Below, piece after piece: positions 41,987 to 49,800 of a DNA stretch of 49,800 nucleotides (within the stretch, counting starts at the first letter, position 1; each line of letters begins with the position of its first letter). Origin of the DNA: Corallococcus exercitus (GTDB taxonomy: Bacteria; Myxococcota; Myxococcia; Myxococcales; Myxococcaceae); NCBI RefSeq assembly GCF_003611585.1, contig NZ_RAVW01000014.1:1-49800 (forward strand). Reading direction: 5' to 3'. The position numbers were made by a program, and so were the translations under genes. The notes beneath the pieces are model-generated. The model made no database searches, had not been told where the DNA came from, and worked only from the letters and a program-made list of their open reading frames with translations.

Positions 41987-44143
41987 TCAGGCCTTCGCGT
42001 CCGGCGTCGCCACCGGGGCGGCGGCCGCGGCCGGAGGCGTGCCCTGCGCGGCGGTGCGCTCGGCCATGGCCTCCTTGCGGGACAGGCGGATCTTGCCCGT
42101 CTTGTCGATGCTGACGACCTTCACCAGCACCTCGTCACCCTCGCTCAGCACGTCCGACACGCTCTTCACGCGCTTGTCGGACAGCTCGGAGATGTGGATG
42201 AGGCCGTCGGTGCCCGGGAACAGCTCCACGAAGGCGCCGAACTCGGCGATCTTCCGGACGGTGCCCGTGTAGATCTTCCCGATCTCCGCCTCGCGCGTGA
42301 GCGCCTGGATCATCGCGATGGCCGCCTTCACCGCCTCGCCGTTCGCGCTGGCGATGTCCACGCGGCCGGTGTCCTCGATGTTGATGGCCGCGCCCGTGCG
42401 CGCGATGATGTCCTTGATCACCTTGCCGCCCGGCCCGATGACGTTCTTGATGAACTCCGGACGGATCTGGATGGTGGTGATGCGCGGCGCGAACTGGCTG
42501 ATCTCCTTGCGCGGAGCGCTCAGCGTCTTCGCCATCTCCGCCAGGATGTGCTCGCGGCCCTGACGCGCCTGCTCCAGCGCGCGGCTCATGATCTCCGTGG
42601 TGAGGCCGGTGATCTTGATGTCCATCTGGATGGACGTGATGCCCTTGGACGTGCCGCAGACCTTGAAGTCCATGTCGCCCAGGTGGTCCTCGTCACCCAG
42701 GATGTCGGACAGGATGGCGATCTTCTCACCCTCCTTCACCAGACCCATGGCGATGCCGGCGACCGGCGCCTTGATGGGGACGCCCGCGTCCATCAGCGCC
42801 AGCGTGCCACCGCACACGGAGGCCATGGAGGACGAGCCGTTGGACTCGAGAATCTCCGACACCAGACGCACCGTGTAGGGGAACGAGTCGCTGGCCGGAA
42901 TCATGTTGCGCAGCGCGCGCTCCGCCAGGGCGCCGTGACCGACCTCGCGACGGCCGGGGCCGCGCAGGGGCTTGGTCTCGTTCACGCTGAACGGCGGGAA
43001 GTTGTAGTGCAGCATGAAGCGCTTGAAGGCCTGGCCGCTCAAGAGCTCCAGCCGCTGCTCGTCCTCGCTGGTGCCCAGCGTGACCACCACGAGCGCCTGC
43101 GTCTCGCCGCGGGTGAACACCGCGCTGCCGTGCGTGCGGGGCAGCACGCCCACTTCGTTGGTGATGGGGCGCACCACGTTGTGCGGACGATCACCGATGC
43201 GGCCACCGTTCACGGTGATTTCACGCATGTGGTCGTACTTCAGGTCCTCGATGACCTGCTTGGCGTGCTTCTCCACCTGCGGGGTGAACTCCGCGCCCAT
43301 CTTCTCCTTGAGCGCCGCCACCGCCGCCTTCTTCGCCTTGGAGAGCGCGTCGTAGCGGGCCGCCTTCTCCTTGATGGCGTAGCCGGCCTTCACGCCCTCC
43401 ATCGCCAGGGCGCGAACCTGGTTGCGCAGGCCCTCGTCGATGGTGGGCAGCTTCTCGTAGGAGCGGACCTGCTTCTTCAGCTCCGCGCGCATCTGGTCCT
43501 GGAGGTCCAGCACTGGCTGGGCCTGCTGACGGCCGAACTCCAGCGCCGCCACCATGTCCGCCTCGCTGACCTCCTCCGCGCCACCCTCCACCATCACGAT
43601 GGCCTCGCGGCTCACCGCCATGACGAGGTCCAGGTCGCTTTGCTCGCGCTGCTTCGCGGTGGGGTTCGCCACGAACTGGCCGCCCACGCGGCCCACGCGG
43701 ATGCCCGCGATGGGGCCGTTGAACGGGATGTCCGACACCCACAGCGCCGCGGAGGCGCCGGTGATGCCGTGGATGTCACCCTCGTTCTCCGGGTCCGCGG
43801 AGATGACGGACGAGATGACCTGCGTCTCGTAGGCGTAGCCTTCCGGGAACAGCGGACGGAGGGAGCGGTCCACCAGACGGGAGGCCAGCGTCTCCTTCTC
43901 CGTCAGGCGGCCCTCGCGCTTGAAGTAGCTGCCCGGGATGCGGCCCGCCGAGTACAGCTTCTCCTGGTACTCCACCGTGAGGGGCAGGAAGTCGACGTCC
44001 TTCTTCTCCCGCGCGCTCACCGCGGTGACGAGCAGCATGGTGTCGCCGTAGCGGACCACCACGGAACCGTCGGCCTGCTTGGCCAGGCGGCCCGTCTCGA
44101 TGCTCAGCTCGTTCTCACCAATCTTGACGCTCTTCTTCAACAT
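41987..44143 (-). CDS. pnp: Polyribonucleotide nucleotidyltransferase (PNPase)
   Basis: 3'-to-5' phosphorolytic exoribonuclease, core of RNA decay. 718 residues in the normal order: first RNase PH domain (from about residue 10, [10 protein letters not shown]), helical linker (about 230-310), second RNase PH domain ([34 protein letters not shown]), KH domain ([15 protein letters not shown]) and S1 domain ([20 protein letters not shown]), then an Ala/Pro tail. The start at 44143 gives [10 protein letters not shown], the usual N-terminus; the open frame continues to 44578 through non-coding sequence. It lies downstream of rpsO, the conserved order, across a 409-nt spacer that may hold autoregulatory processing sites. 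Confidence 0.97.
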   Translation of the reverse strand: MLKKSVKIGENELSIETGRLAKQADGSVVVRYGDTMLLVTAVSAREKKDVDFLPLTVEYQEKLYSAGRIPGSYFKREGRLTEKETLASRLVDRSLRPLFPEGYAYETQVISSVISADPENEGDIHGITGASAALWVSDIPFNGPIAGIRVGRVGGQFVANPTAKQREQSDLDLVMAVSREAIVMVEGGAEEVSEADMVAALEFGRQQAQPVLDLQDQMRAELKKQVRSYEKLPTIDEGLRNQVRALAMEGVKAGYAIKEKAARYDALSKAKKAAVAALKEKMGAEFTPQVEKHAKQVIEDLKYDHMREITVNGGRIGDRPHNVVRPITNEVGVLPRTHGSAVFTRGETQALVVVTLGTSEDEQRLELLSGQAFKRFMLHYNFPPFSVNETKPLRGPGRREVGHGALAERALRNMIPASDSFPYTVRLVSEILESNGSSSMASVCGGTLALMDAGVPIKAPVAGIAMGLVKEGEKIAILSDILGDEDHLGDMDFKVCGTSKGITSIQMDIKITGLTTEIMSRALEQARQGREHILAEMAKTLSAPRKEISQFAPRITTIQIRPEFIKNVIGPGGKVIKDIIARTGAAINIEDTGRVDIASANGEAVKAAIAMIQALTREAEIGKIYTGTVRKIAEFGAFVELFPGTDGLIHISELSDKRVKSVSDVLSEGDEVLVKVVSIDKTGKIRLSRKEAMAERTAAQGTPPAAAAAPVATPDAKA

Positions 44144-44552
44144 GTCGTGTGGCCTCTGTGCCTGCTTCGCGTGCGAGGACCCTTGCCAGCCGCGGCCCGC
44201 CCACGTGCGTGGGGCAGGAGCCGCCCGGAAAGGGGCCCTCTGGGATTGAGCGGTCGCCAGGGCCTGAAGCAGGCACATGCCAGACGAACGCTGCCTGTAC
44301 TGCGGAAACGGGCTCCGTTGCGGAGCGCCGGAGGGATGGACCAGACCTCTTGATCCCTGATCACACCCGCCCACCCAGACTTCAGGTCGGCCGGTCTGAA
44401 CGGAAACCAAAAGAGCCCGCCTCCACCTCTCCCTCGCCCACTCCTTCGCCCACGTCCGCGCTTCTGTTGTCGAACTGCTACCGCGTGAAACCGTGCTGCC
44501 CAAATGCGCGGGGCGCTGGTGGTGTGCCAGCGCCCCGGGTGCTGCTCGAGGA
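44144..44552 (-). other. 409-nt rpsO-pnp spacer
   Basis: No gene supported. It holds the hairpin at 44510-44536 just after rpsO. The remainder is GC-rich leader sequence for pnp, in which RNase III-type processing or PNPase autoregulation would be expected from the family but cannot be read directly. Confidence 0.6.
44510..44536 (-). terminator. Strong hairpin after rpsO
   Basis: GGGGCGCTGG pairs perfectly with CCAGCGCCCC over a 7-nt loop, 16 nt past the rpsO stop. Only a short ATTTGG follows, so it may end part of the transcripts or stabilise the rpsO 3' end while letting others continue into pnp. Confidence 0.5.
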
Positions 44553-44822
44553 CTACTTGCGGATGCCGAGGCCCTCAATGAGCTTCTTGTAGCGGGCCAC
44601 GTCCTTGGACTTGAGGTAGTCCAGCATGCGGCGGCGCTGACCGACCAGCTTCAGCAGACCGCGGCGGGAGTGGTGGTCCTTCTTGTGGGTCTTGAAGTGC
44701 TCGGTGAGCATGTTGATGCGCTCGGACAGCAGCGCCACCTGCACCTCGGGCGAGCCGGTGTCGGACTCGTGGGTGCGGAACTTCGTGACCAGCTCGCTCT
44801 TGCGTTCCTGATGCAACGACAT
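44553..44822 (-). CDS. rpsO: 30S ribosomal protein S15
   Basis: 89 residues, the standard length, with the S15 signature: [66 protein letters not shown] and an end at GLGIRK. Binds the central domain of 16S rRNA early in 30S assembly. AGGAAG lies about 8 nt before the ATG. It has its own promoter upstream, giving a leader of about 90 nt in which S15 often represses its own translation in other bacteria. Confidence 0.98.
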   Translation of the reverse strand: MSLHQERKSELVTKFRTHESDTGSPEVQVALLSERINMLTEHFKTHKKDHHSRRGLLKLVGQRRRMLDYLKSKDVARYKKLIEGLGIRK

Positions 44823-44922
44823 GGGCTTCTTCCTGAATCCCGCTCCGGGGTGACCGCTCGTGCCGCCTGGGTCCGCGGAGGGGTACAGACCCGGCCTCAT
44901 GGTCCTTCTAACGAGCGGGCCG

Positions 44923-44951
44923 CTTATAAGCTTCACCCCCTGGGGGGTCAA
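44923..44951 (-). promoter_or_regulatory. Sigma-70-type promoter of rpsO(-pnp)
   Basis: On the minus strand TTGACC (44946-44951) is followed after exactly 17 nt by TATAAG (44923-44928), the best promoter-like sequence in the window. The -35 element overlaps the stop codon of the upstream small gene (44948). Predicted start is near 44916. Confidence 0.75.
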
Positions 44952-45277
44952 CCTTCGCCGCCCGTCCGTCCGCCCTTCGGGGGCCGGGACAGTGCGAAGA
45001 CGTACAACCGGCAGCCGCCCGGCATTCCGCCCCCGCCCGGTGACAGCTCCCGGGCGGATGCCTCATCCATGGCCACGTGCAGGTACAGGCCCCCCGGCTC
45101 GCCGCCGTCGCCCGCCAATAGCTGCCGGGTGCGCGGGTACAGCCGCAGGAGCGCCTCCACCACGTCGCCAATGCCCGCCGCCGCGGGGACGCCCAGGGAC
45201 AGCTCGCGCCGCCCGTCGAAGGCGCTCCGGAGGCCCGGGGCCACGCTCACGGCGATGTCATGGGTCCGGGTGGCCAC
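44948..45277 (-). CDS. Small protein, possibly MoaD/ThiS-like beta-grasp
   Basis: 109 residues from a GTG start that directly follows the truB stop codon (TGA-GTG), so it is translationally coupled. Segments such as [40 protein letters not shown] and [11 protein letters not shown] follow the strand-helix-strand order of ubiquitin-like sulfur carriers. A terminal Gly-Gly is missing (the end is GRTGGEG), so a carrier role is doubtful. Family call is weak; that it is a gene is supported by coupling and length. Confidence 0.55.
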   Translation of the reverse strand: MATRTHDIAVSVAPGLRSAFDGRRELSLGVPAAAGIGDVVEALLRLYPRTRQLLAGDGGEPGGLYLHVAMDEASARELSPGGGGMPGGCRLYVFALSRPPKGGRTGGEG

Positions 45278-46141
45278 TCAGTTGAACACCCGGAAGTAGC
45301 GCAGCCGCCCGCCCACCACCTCCGCCATGGCGAGCAGCGCGTCATCCGGGCCCAGCACCCGCACGCGGCCCGGCACGGGGGCGACCTCCACGGGGACACC
45401 GTGCAAGACGCGCCGCGCCTCGTCCGCGTTCACCCGGACGGCCGGCAGGTCCGTCAGCGAATCCGCCAGCGACACCAGCCGCCCGGCCACGGCCTCGCGC
45501 GACAGGGACGCCAGGTCCCCCAGCGGCAGCGCGCGCGCCAGGGTGAAGGGGCCGCTCATCGTGCGCCGCAGCGCCTCCAGGTGCGCTCCGCAGCCCAGCG
45601 CGCGGCCCAGGTCGTACGCCAGCGTGCGCACGTAGAAGCCCTTCGTGCACCGCACGGACAGGGTCAACCGGTCCGCGGAGAAGTCGCGCAGCACCAGCTC
45701 GTGCACGGTGACGGTGCGGCTGGCCCGCTCCACCTCTTCGCCTGCGCGCGCCAGCTCGTACAGCCGCTTCCCGGCCACCTTCACCGCCGAGTACATGGGC
45801 GGCACCTGTTCGAAGGTGCCCCGCAAGCGCGCGAGCACGGCCTCCAGCAGCGGGGCCGTCAGCGGGGGCACCGGGGCCTGGGCCGTCGGCTTGCCCTGGG
45901 CGTCCTGGGTGTCCGTCTCGATTCCAAGCCGCACCACGGCGTCGTAGGCCTTGTCGCCTTCCGTGATGATGCCGGCGACCTTGGTGGCCTCTCCCAGGCA
46001 CACCGGCAGCACGCCGGTGGCCATGGGGTCCAGCGTCCCCGTGTGGCCCGCCTTCTTCACCTTCAGCAGGCCGCGCACCTGACGGACCACGTCGAAGGAC
46101 GTGGGGCCCAGGGGCTTGTCGATGACGAGAACGCCGTCCAT
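45278..46141 (-). CDS. truB: tRNA pseudouridine-55 synthase
   Basis: Makes pseudouridine at position 55 of the T-loop in elongator tRNAs. 287 residues with [19 protein letters not shown], the catalytic-Asp motif [36 protein letters not shown] and [21 protein letters not shown], followed by a short C-terminal domain. It lies in the standard order after rbfA, 10 nt apart. Confidence 0.96.
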   Translation of the reverse strand: MDGVLVIDKPLGPTSFDVVRQVRGLLKVKKAGHTGTLDPMATGVLPVCLGEATKVAGIITEGDKAYDAVVRLGIETDTQDAQGKPTAQAPVPPLTAPLLEAVLARLRGTFEQVPPMYSAVKVAGKRLYELARAGEEVERASRTVTVHELVLRDFSADRLTLSVRCTKGFYVRTLAYDLGRALGCGAHLEALRRTMSGPFTLARALPLGDLASLSREAVAGRLVSLADSLTDLPAVRVNADEARRVLHGVPVEVAPVPGRVRVLGPDDALLAMAEVVGGRLRYFRVFN

Positions 46142-46151
46142 GAAGCGGGGC

Positions 46152-46511
46152 CTACCAGCCTTCCTTGCCGCGCACCTCGCGCAGGAGCCGGTCGATCTTA
46201 TCGCCCTCGCCCACCGACGCGTCGAAGGCGAAGAAGATTTCCGGCGACACGCGCAGGTTGACCGCGGACGTCACCTCGCGGCGCACGAAGCCCTTGGCCG
46301 CCTCCAGGCCCTTCTGCGTGTCCGCCTTCTCCTGGTCCGTGCCCAGCATCGAATAGAACACCTTCGCCACCCGCAGGTCCGGCGACACCTTCACGCCGGT
46401 GATGGTGATGAAGCCGATGCGCGGGTCGCGCAACTCTCCCCGTGTCAGCAGGGCACCGATGGCCGCCTGGATTTCCTGCCCCACGCGCTCGGGTCGTGCA
46501 TGCGTCGTCAT
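46152..46511 (-). CDS. rbfA: Ribosome-binding factor A
   Basis: 119 residues with the KH-like fold of Rbf[51 protein letters not shown] and [24 protein letters not shown]. Acts in late 30S maturation and cold adaptation. The start at 46511 overlaps the stop of the DUF503 gene by 4 nt (ATGA); 46523 is an alternative 4 codons upstream. Confidence 0.95.
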   Translation of the reverse strand: MTTHARPERVGQEIQAAIGALLTRGELRDPRIGFITITGVKVSPDLRVAKVFYSMLGTDQEKADTQKGLEAAKGFVRREVTSAVNLRVSPEIFFAFDASVGEGDKIDRLLREVRGKEGW

Positions 46512-47110
46512 TTCTTCTCCCAATCTCGCGGGTTGCGCAGCGCCCGGGCCTTCGCCCGCGCGTCGTCCAGCGTCAAGGTTCCACCGTCACCCGTGGAGCG
46601 GGACGTCCCGGGCCCGGGGCCCGCGCCCTCGTGCCGCTGGTCCCACGAGCCCAACCCCTCGGCTTCCGCCAGCGAACGGTCGCTGCGCAGGAACCGGGCG
46701 ATGGCCGCCTCCGAGTGCGCGTGCGCGTCCTCGGGGGACAGGTGGGCGTCCTCGTCCTCCGGCGCCGGCACCTTCGCCGGGGCACGGAAGCCCGTCGGCC
46801 TCTTGTCGGAATAGAGCGTGTCCCCGAAGGCGAGGATCTCCGTCTCCCGGGCCATCAGCGGCGCGACGTACATCTCTTCGATGAAGTGGATGATCTTCTC
46901 CAGCTGCTCATCCACGTGCGGGCGCTCGTTGCCCACGACGGCCAGGGCCACGGACGCCTTCTGCCAGAGGTCCTGGTCGTCCACTTCCGCGACGGCCACG
47001 TTGAAGCGGGCCTTCACCCGGTCCGTCACCCGGCGGAGCACCTGCCGCTTGGACTTCAGCGAGGCGCTCTCCGGAATCTGGAGGGTGAGGCGTGCGACAC
47101 CGACGAACAT
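46508..47110 (-). CDS. DUF503 family protein with extended C-terminus
   Basis: The first 95 residues match DUF503 (YlxP/RbfA-neighbour family): [59 protein letters not shown]. Usual members are about 95 residues and sit between infB and rbfA, as here. This one carries about 100 extra residues, acidic and histidine-containing ([21 protein letters not shown]), ending in a basic helix. A role in ribosome or translation-factor biology is inferred from position only. The start at 47110 fits the conserved N-terminus; the frame is open to 47182. Confidence 0.88.
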   Translation of the reverse strand: MFVGVARLTLQIPESASLKSKRQVLRRVTDRVKARFNVAVAEVDDQDLWQKASVALAVVGNERPHVDEQLEKIIHFIEEMYVAPLMARETEILAFGDTLYSDKRPTGFRAPAKVPAPEDEDAHLSPEDAHAHSEAAIARFLRSDRSLAEAEGLGSWDQRHEGAGPGPGTSRSTGDGGTLTLDDARAKARALRNPRDWEKK

Positions 47111-47232
47111 AAAGGTCCCCCAGGCCGGCAGCGGCCCTTGAGCGCTCCATCCGCGCCAGGGCCCCGCCGACTCGTCGTCCATCCCCCGGGAAAGGTGGGG
47201 CCTTCCCCGGGGTCCGTCGAGTGCGCCTCGCC

Positions 47233-47272
47233 GGATTACGAGAGGCGTTGCCTCTCCAGGATTACGAGAGGC
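47233..47272. repeat. Short duplication and hairpin at the 3' end of infB
   Basis: GGATTACGAGAGGC occurs at 47233-47246 and again at 47259-47272, 26 bp apart; the second copy contains the infB stop codon. Between them GAGAGGC-GTT-GCCTCTC (47240-47256) is a perfect 7-bp hairpin. The rest of the 151-nt gap to the DUF503 gene holds nothing else I can identify. Confidence 0.75.
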
Positions 47273-49800
47273 TCTGCCGGGTCTCCTCGATCTCGTAGGC
47301 CTCGATGATGTCGCCGGCCTTGAGGTCGTTGAAGTTCTCGATGCCGATACCGCACTCGAAGCCCTGCGCGACTTCCTTCACGTCGTCCTTGAAGCGGCGC
47401 AGCGACGCCATCTTCCCGGAGAAGAGCTGCTTGTTCTCGCGCATGAGGCGCACGAACGAGCCGCGCTTCATCACGCCGTCCAGGACGGCCGCGCCGGCGA
47501 TGGTGCCCAGCTTCGGCACGTTGAAGGTGTTGCGCACCTCCGCACGGCCCAGCTTGCGCTCGGTGCGGATGGGCTCCAGGAGGTTCTCCATCTCCAAGCG
47601 CACACCGTCGATGAGCTCGTAGATGATGGAGTAGCTCTGCAGCGTCACCTGCTGCGCCTTGGCGGCGGCCTCCGAGCCCGACTCCGGCTTCACGTTGAAG
47701 CCCAGCACGACGCCCTTGGAAGCGGCGGCGCGCATGACGTCGGTCTCCGTGATGGCGCCCACGCCCGCGTCGATGATGACCACCCGCACCTTGTGCGTGG
47801 TGAGCTTCTCGACCGCCTGGCGCACGGCCTCCGCGGAACCCTGCACGTCCGCCTTGATGATGACGCGCAGCTCCTTGGGCCCGCCGCCCGCCTTCGTCTT
47901 GGCGAAGAGCTGGTCCAGGGACTCGCGGCTGACCTTGCTGAGCTCGGTCTGCCGCTCCTTCATGCCGCGGTGGTCGGCGATCTGCTTGGCCGCCTTCTCG
48001 TCGGAGACGACGTTGATGGCGTCACCCGCGGTGGGCACGCCGGACAGGCCGACGACCTCCGCGCAGTAGCCCGGCTTCACTTCCTTCACCGCCTCGCCGC
48101 GGCTGTTGTTCATGGCGCGGACGCGGCCGTAGTGCGTGCCGGTGACGATGGCGTCGCCCAGCTTGAGCGTGCCCTCCTGCACCAGCACCGTGGCCACGGG
48201 ACCGCGGCCACGCTCCAGCTTCGCTTCCACGATGGCGCCCACGGACGGACGGGAGGGATTCGCCGTCAGCTCGAGGACCTCCGCCTGCAGCGCCAGGTTC
48301 TCCAGGAGGAGATCCAGGTTCATCTTCGTCTTCGCGGAGACGGGCACCATGATGGTGTCGCCGCCCCACTCTTCCGGCACCAGCTCCTGGCTCGCGAGGT
48401 CCTTCTTCACGCGGTCGGGGTTGGCGCCCGGGACGTCCATCTTGTTGATGGCGACGACGATGGGCACTTCCGCCTGCTTCGCGTGCTTGATGGCCTCGAT
48501 GGTCTGGGGCATCACGCCGTCGTCCGCCGCCACCACCAGCACCACGATGTCCGTCACGTTGGCGCCACGGGCGCGCATGGACGTGAAGGCCTCGTGGCCC
48601 GGGGTGTCCAGGAACGTGACGTCGCCGCGCGCGGTGGACACGCTGTACGCGCCGATGTGCTGGGTGATGCCGCCCGCCTCGCCCGCGGCCACGCTGGCCT
48701 GGCGGATGGCGTCCAGGAGGCTCGTCTTGCCGTGGTCGACGTGGCCCATGATGGTGACCACCGGCGGACGGGGACGCTCGTCCTCCGCCTTGGCCGCGAC
48801 CTCCGGCAGGTAGTCCTCCACCTCGAAGCCGACGCGCTCCACCTTCCAGTGGTAGTCGGTGGCGATGAGCTCCGCGGTGTCGGCGTCCAGGATCTGGTTC
48901 GCCGTGGCCATCTTCTGCATGCCCATCAGCTTCTTGATGAGCTCCGCGGTGCGGATACCCATGCGCTGACCCAGGTCGGAGACGCTGATGCCCTCCTGGA
49001 GCTTGATGACCTTCTTCTCCTCGGCCATCTGGGTGATCTGGGTCTTGGCGCCCTTCTTCGTCGGCTTGCGCTTCTTGCCGCGGATGGGGATCTGGATGCG
49101 GCCCCAGACCATGTCCGACAGCTCCTGCTTCGAAACGCTGGTCGTCTCAGGACCCGTGCGCTTGCGCTGGCCACGCTCCTTGTTCTTGGAGACGTCCACG
49201 AGCTCGCGGCCGCGGCCCAGGTGATCCGGGACGACCTTGTACTCGCGCTTCTCCGTGCCGAGCGCCGTGCGGCCCGGGGCCATGGGGTACTGCTTGGCCT
49301 GGGTCGTGGTGGGCGTGACGCGGCGGACCTGGATGAGCGGGCGCGAAATCACCACGGCCTGGGTGGCCGTGGGGCGGGCCTGGGCACCCGGCGTGGGCGC
49401 GACCTGGGCGTGCGGGACGCCGCCGACCATGATGGTCGGGCCGCTCGGCTGCACCGGGGCACCCGTGCCACCGGCCGTGGGAGGCGAGGACGGACGCACC
49501 GGCCCCGTCTGGCCCGGACGCGCCTGCATGGGCGCTCCCGGACGGCTCTGCATGGGCGGCGAGCCCGGACGGCCCTGCATGGGCGCGCCAGGACGGCTGC
49601 CCGGCCCCGAGGGCCCACCCGGACGGCTGCCGGGACCACCCGGACCACCCGGACGGCTGCCCGGCGGCCCACCAGGGCGCCCACCCGTGGAACCCGGACG
49701 CTGCACGTAACCGGGACCTCGGGAGATGACCGTCGCGGACGTCGACGTGGAAGAAGGCGTCCGTGCGGTGGGCGGGACCGGCGAGCGCGTAGGGGGGTTG
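47262..49800 (-). CDS. infB: Translation initiation factor IF-2, C-terminal part (5' end outside window)
   Basis: The frame is open to the window edge; the GTG at 49706 is an internal valine (GYVQRP), not the start. From the edge: a Pro/Gly/Arg-rich region with PGSRPGGP- and MQ(S/G)RPG-type repeats (49490-49690), then the conserved IF2-N segment, the GTPase domain (G1 GHVDHGKT, G3 DTPGHEAF, G4 NKMD, G5 SAKTKMN) and domains II, III and IV binding fMet-tRNA. IF2 places initiator tRNA on the 30S subunit. The N-terminal extension is long, as in other myxobacteria. First gene seen of the infB-DUF503-rbfA-truB-rpsO-pnp series. Confidence 0.97.
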   Translation of the reverse strand, partial: NPPTRSPVPPTARTPSSTSTSATVISRGPGYVQRPGSTGGRPGGPPGSRPGGPGGPGSRPGGPSGPGSRPGAPMQGRPGSPPMQSRPGAPMQARPGQTGPVRPSSPPTAGGTGAPVQPSGPTIMVGGVPHAQVAPTPGAQARPTATQAVVISRPLIQVRRVTPTTTQAKQYPMAPGRTALGTEKREYKVVPDHLGRGRELVDVSKNKERGQRKRTGPETTSVSKQELSDMVWGRIQIPIRGKKRKPTKKGAKTQITQMAEEKKVIKLQEGISVSDLGQRMGIRTAELIKKLMGMQKMATANQILDADTAELIATDYHWKVERVGFEVEDYLPEVAAKAEDERPRPPVVTIMGHVDHGKTSLLDAIRQASVAAGEAGGITQHIGAYSVSTARGDVTFLDTPGHEAFTSMRARGANVTDIVVLVVAADDGVMPQTIEAIKHAKQAEVPIVVAINKMDVPGANPDRVKKDLASQELVPEEWGGDTIMVPVSAKTKMNLDLLLENLALQAEVLELTANPSRPSVGAIVEAKLERGRGPVATVLVQEGTLKLGDAIVTGTHYGRVRAMNNSRGEAVKEVKPGYCAEVVGLSGVPTAGDAINVVSDEKAAKQIADHRGMKERQTELSKVSRESLDQLFAKTKAGGGPKELRVIIKADVQGSAEAVRQAVEKLTTHKVRVVIIDAGVGAITETDVMRAAASKGVVLGFNVKPESGSEAAAKAQQVTLQSYSIIYELIDGVRLEMENLLEPIRTERKLGRAEVRNTFNVPKLGTIAGAAVLDGVMKRGSFVRLMRENKQLFSGKMASLRRFKDDVKEVAQGFECGIGIENFNDLKAGDIIEAYEIEETRQSLS

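Noticed and set aside
44144-44552. A small gene in the rpsO-pnp spacer
   Set aside because: Open frames there are short, without ribosome sites or recognisable sequence; it is best read as leader/processing region.
49490-49690. Tandem repeats at the right edge as a separate repeat locus
   Set aside because: They are Pro/Gly/Arg codons of the IF2 N-terminal region, in frame and with normal codon use.
49704-49706. Start codon of infB at the GTG
   Set aside because: The frame stays open to the window edge with the same Pro/Ser/Thr-rich composition, so this GTG is an internal valine.

Overview
The window is high-GC, densely coded DNA that looks like a chromosomal segment of a myxobacterium, most likely of the Myxococcaceae (Myxococcus/Corallococcus relatives). 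This is inferred from gene content: a giant non-ribosomal peptide synthetase (NRPS), a Ser/Thr kinase fused to a formylglycine-enzyme-like domain, many lipoproteins, an OmpA protein with thrombospondin type 3 repeats, a CFI-box protein, the ANDNVELALAA tmRNA tag and a long Pro/Gly-rich IF2. No 16S rRNA is present, so the assignment is not proven.

Layout. 1-125: right end of an IS5-like insertion sequence. 146-724: an unrecognised, possibly truncated gene. 804-1164 (minus): tmRNA with its terminator. 1320-8542: a zinc-less MDR oxidoreductase, a translationally coupled pair of M16 peptidases, a convergent DUF3616-like lipoprotein and an OmpA-family protein. 8798-22606: one 4.6-thousand-residue NRPS read as C-A-T-A-T-C-(A remnant)-C-A-T-C-A-T-TE, with two adenylation domains lying in a near-identical 1.5-kb direct repeat. 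22643-25612: FBP-type zinc protein, cytochrome-c-like lipoprotein, LysR regulator and thioredoxin.

25616-29101 (minus) is a three-gene unit: a zinc-ribbon CFI-box protein, a TlpA-like thioredoxin and a FemAB/CelD-like acyltransferase fused to the C-terminal (C-Ala/DHHA1) domain of alanyl-tRNA synthetase. 29215-33742: a small membrane protein, an HtrA-type protease, a small double zinc-knuckle protein, a SpoU/TrmH methyltransferase (minus), a lipoprotein and purC. 33774-39033 (minus) is an operon joined by 4-nt overlaps: kinase-FGE fusion, ABC-type substrate-binding protein, purB. 39148-41499 (minus): dut, an M23 peptidase and a membrane protein.

41987-49800 (minus) is the translation/RNA operon infB - DUF503 - rbfA - truB - small MoaD/ThiS-like protein - rpsO - pnp. 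A strong sigma-70-type promoter for rpsO overlaps the end of the gene before it. Two copies of a 25-nt palindrome sit in the gap beyond pnp.

Most interesting: the rearranged NRPS assembly line and its A-domain duplication, the acyltransferase/AlaRS-C-terminus fusion, the kinase that departs from consensus at three conserved positions and carries an SGR-repeat linker and an FGE-like domain, and the paired palindromes.
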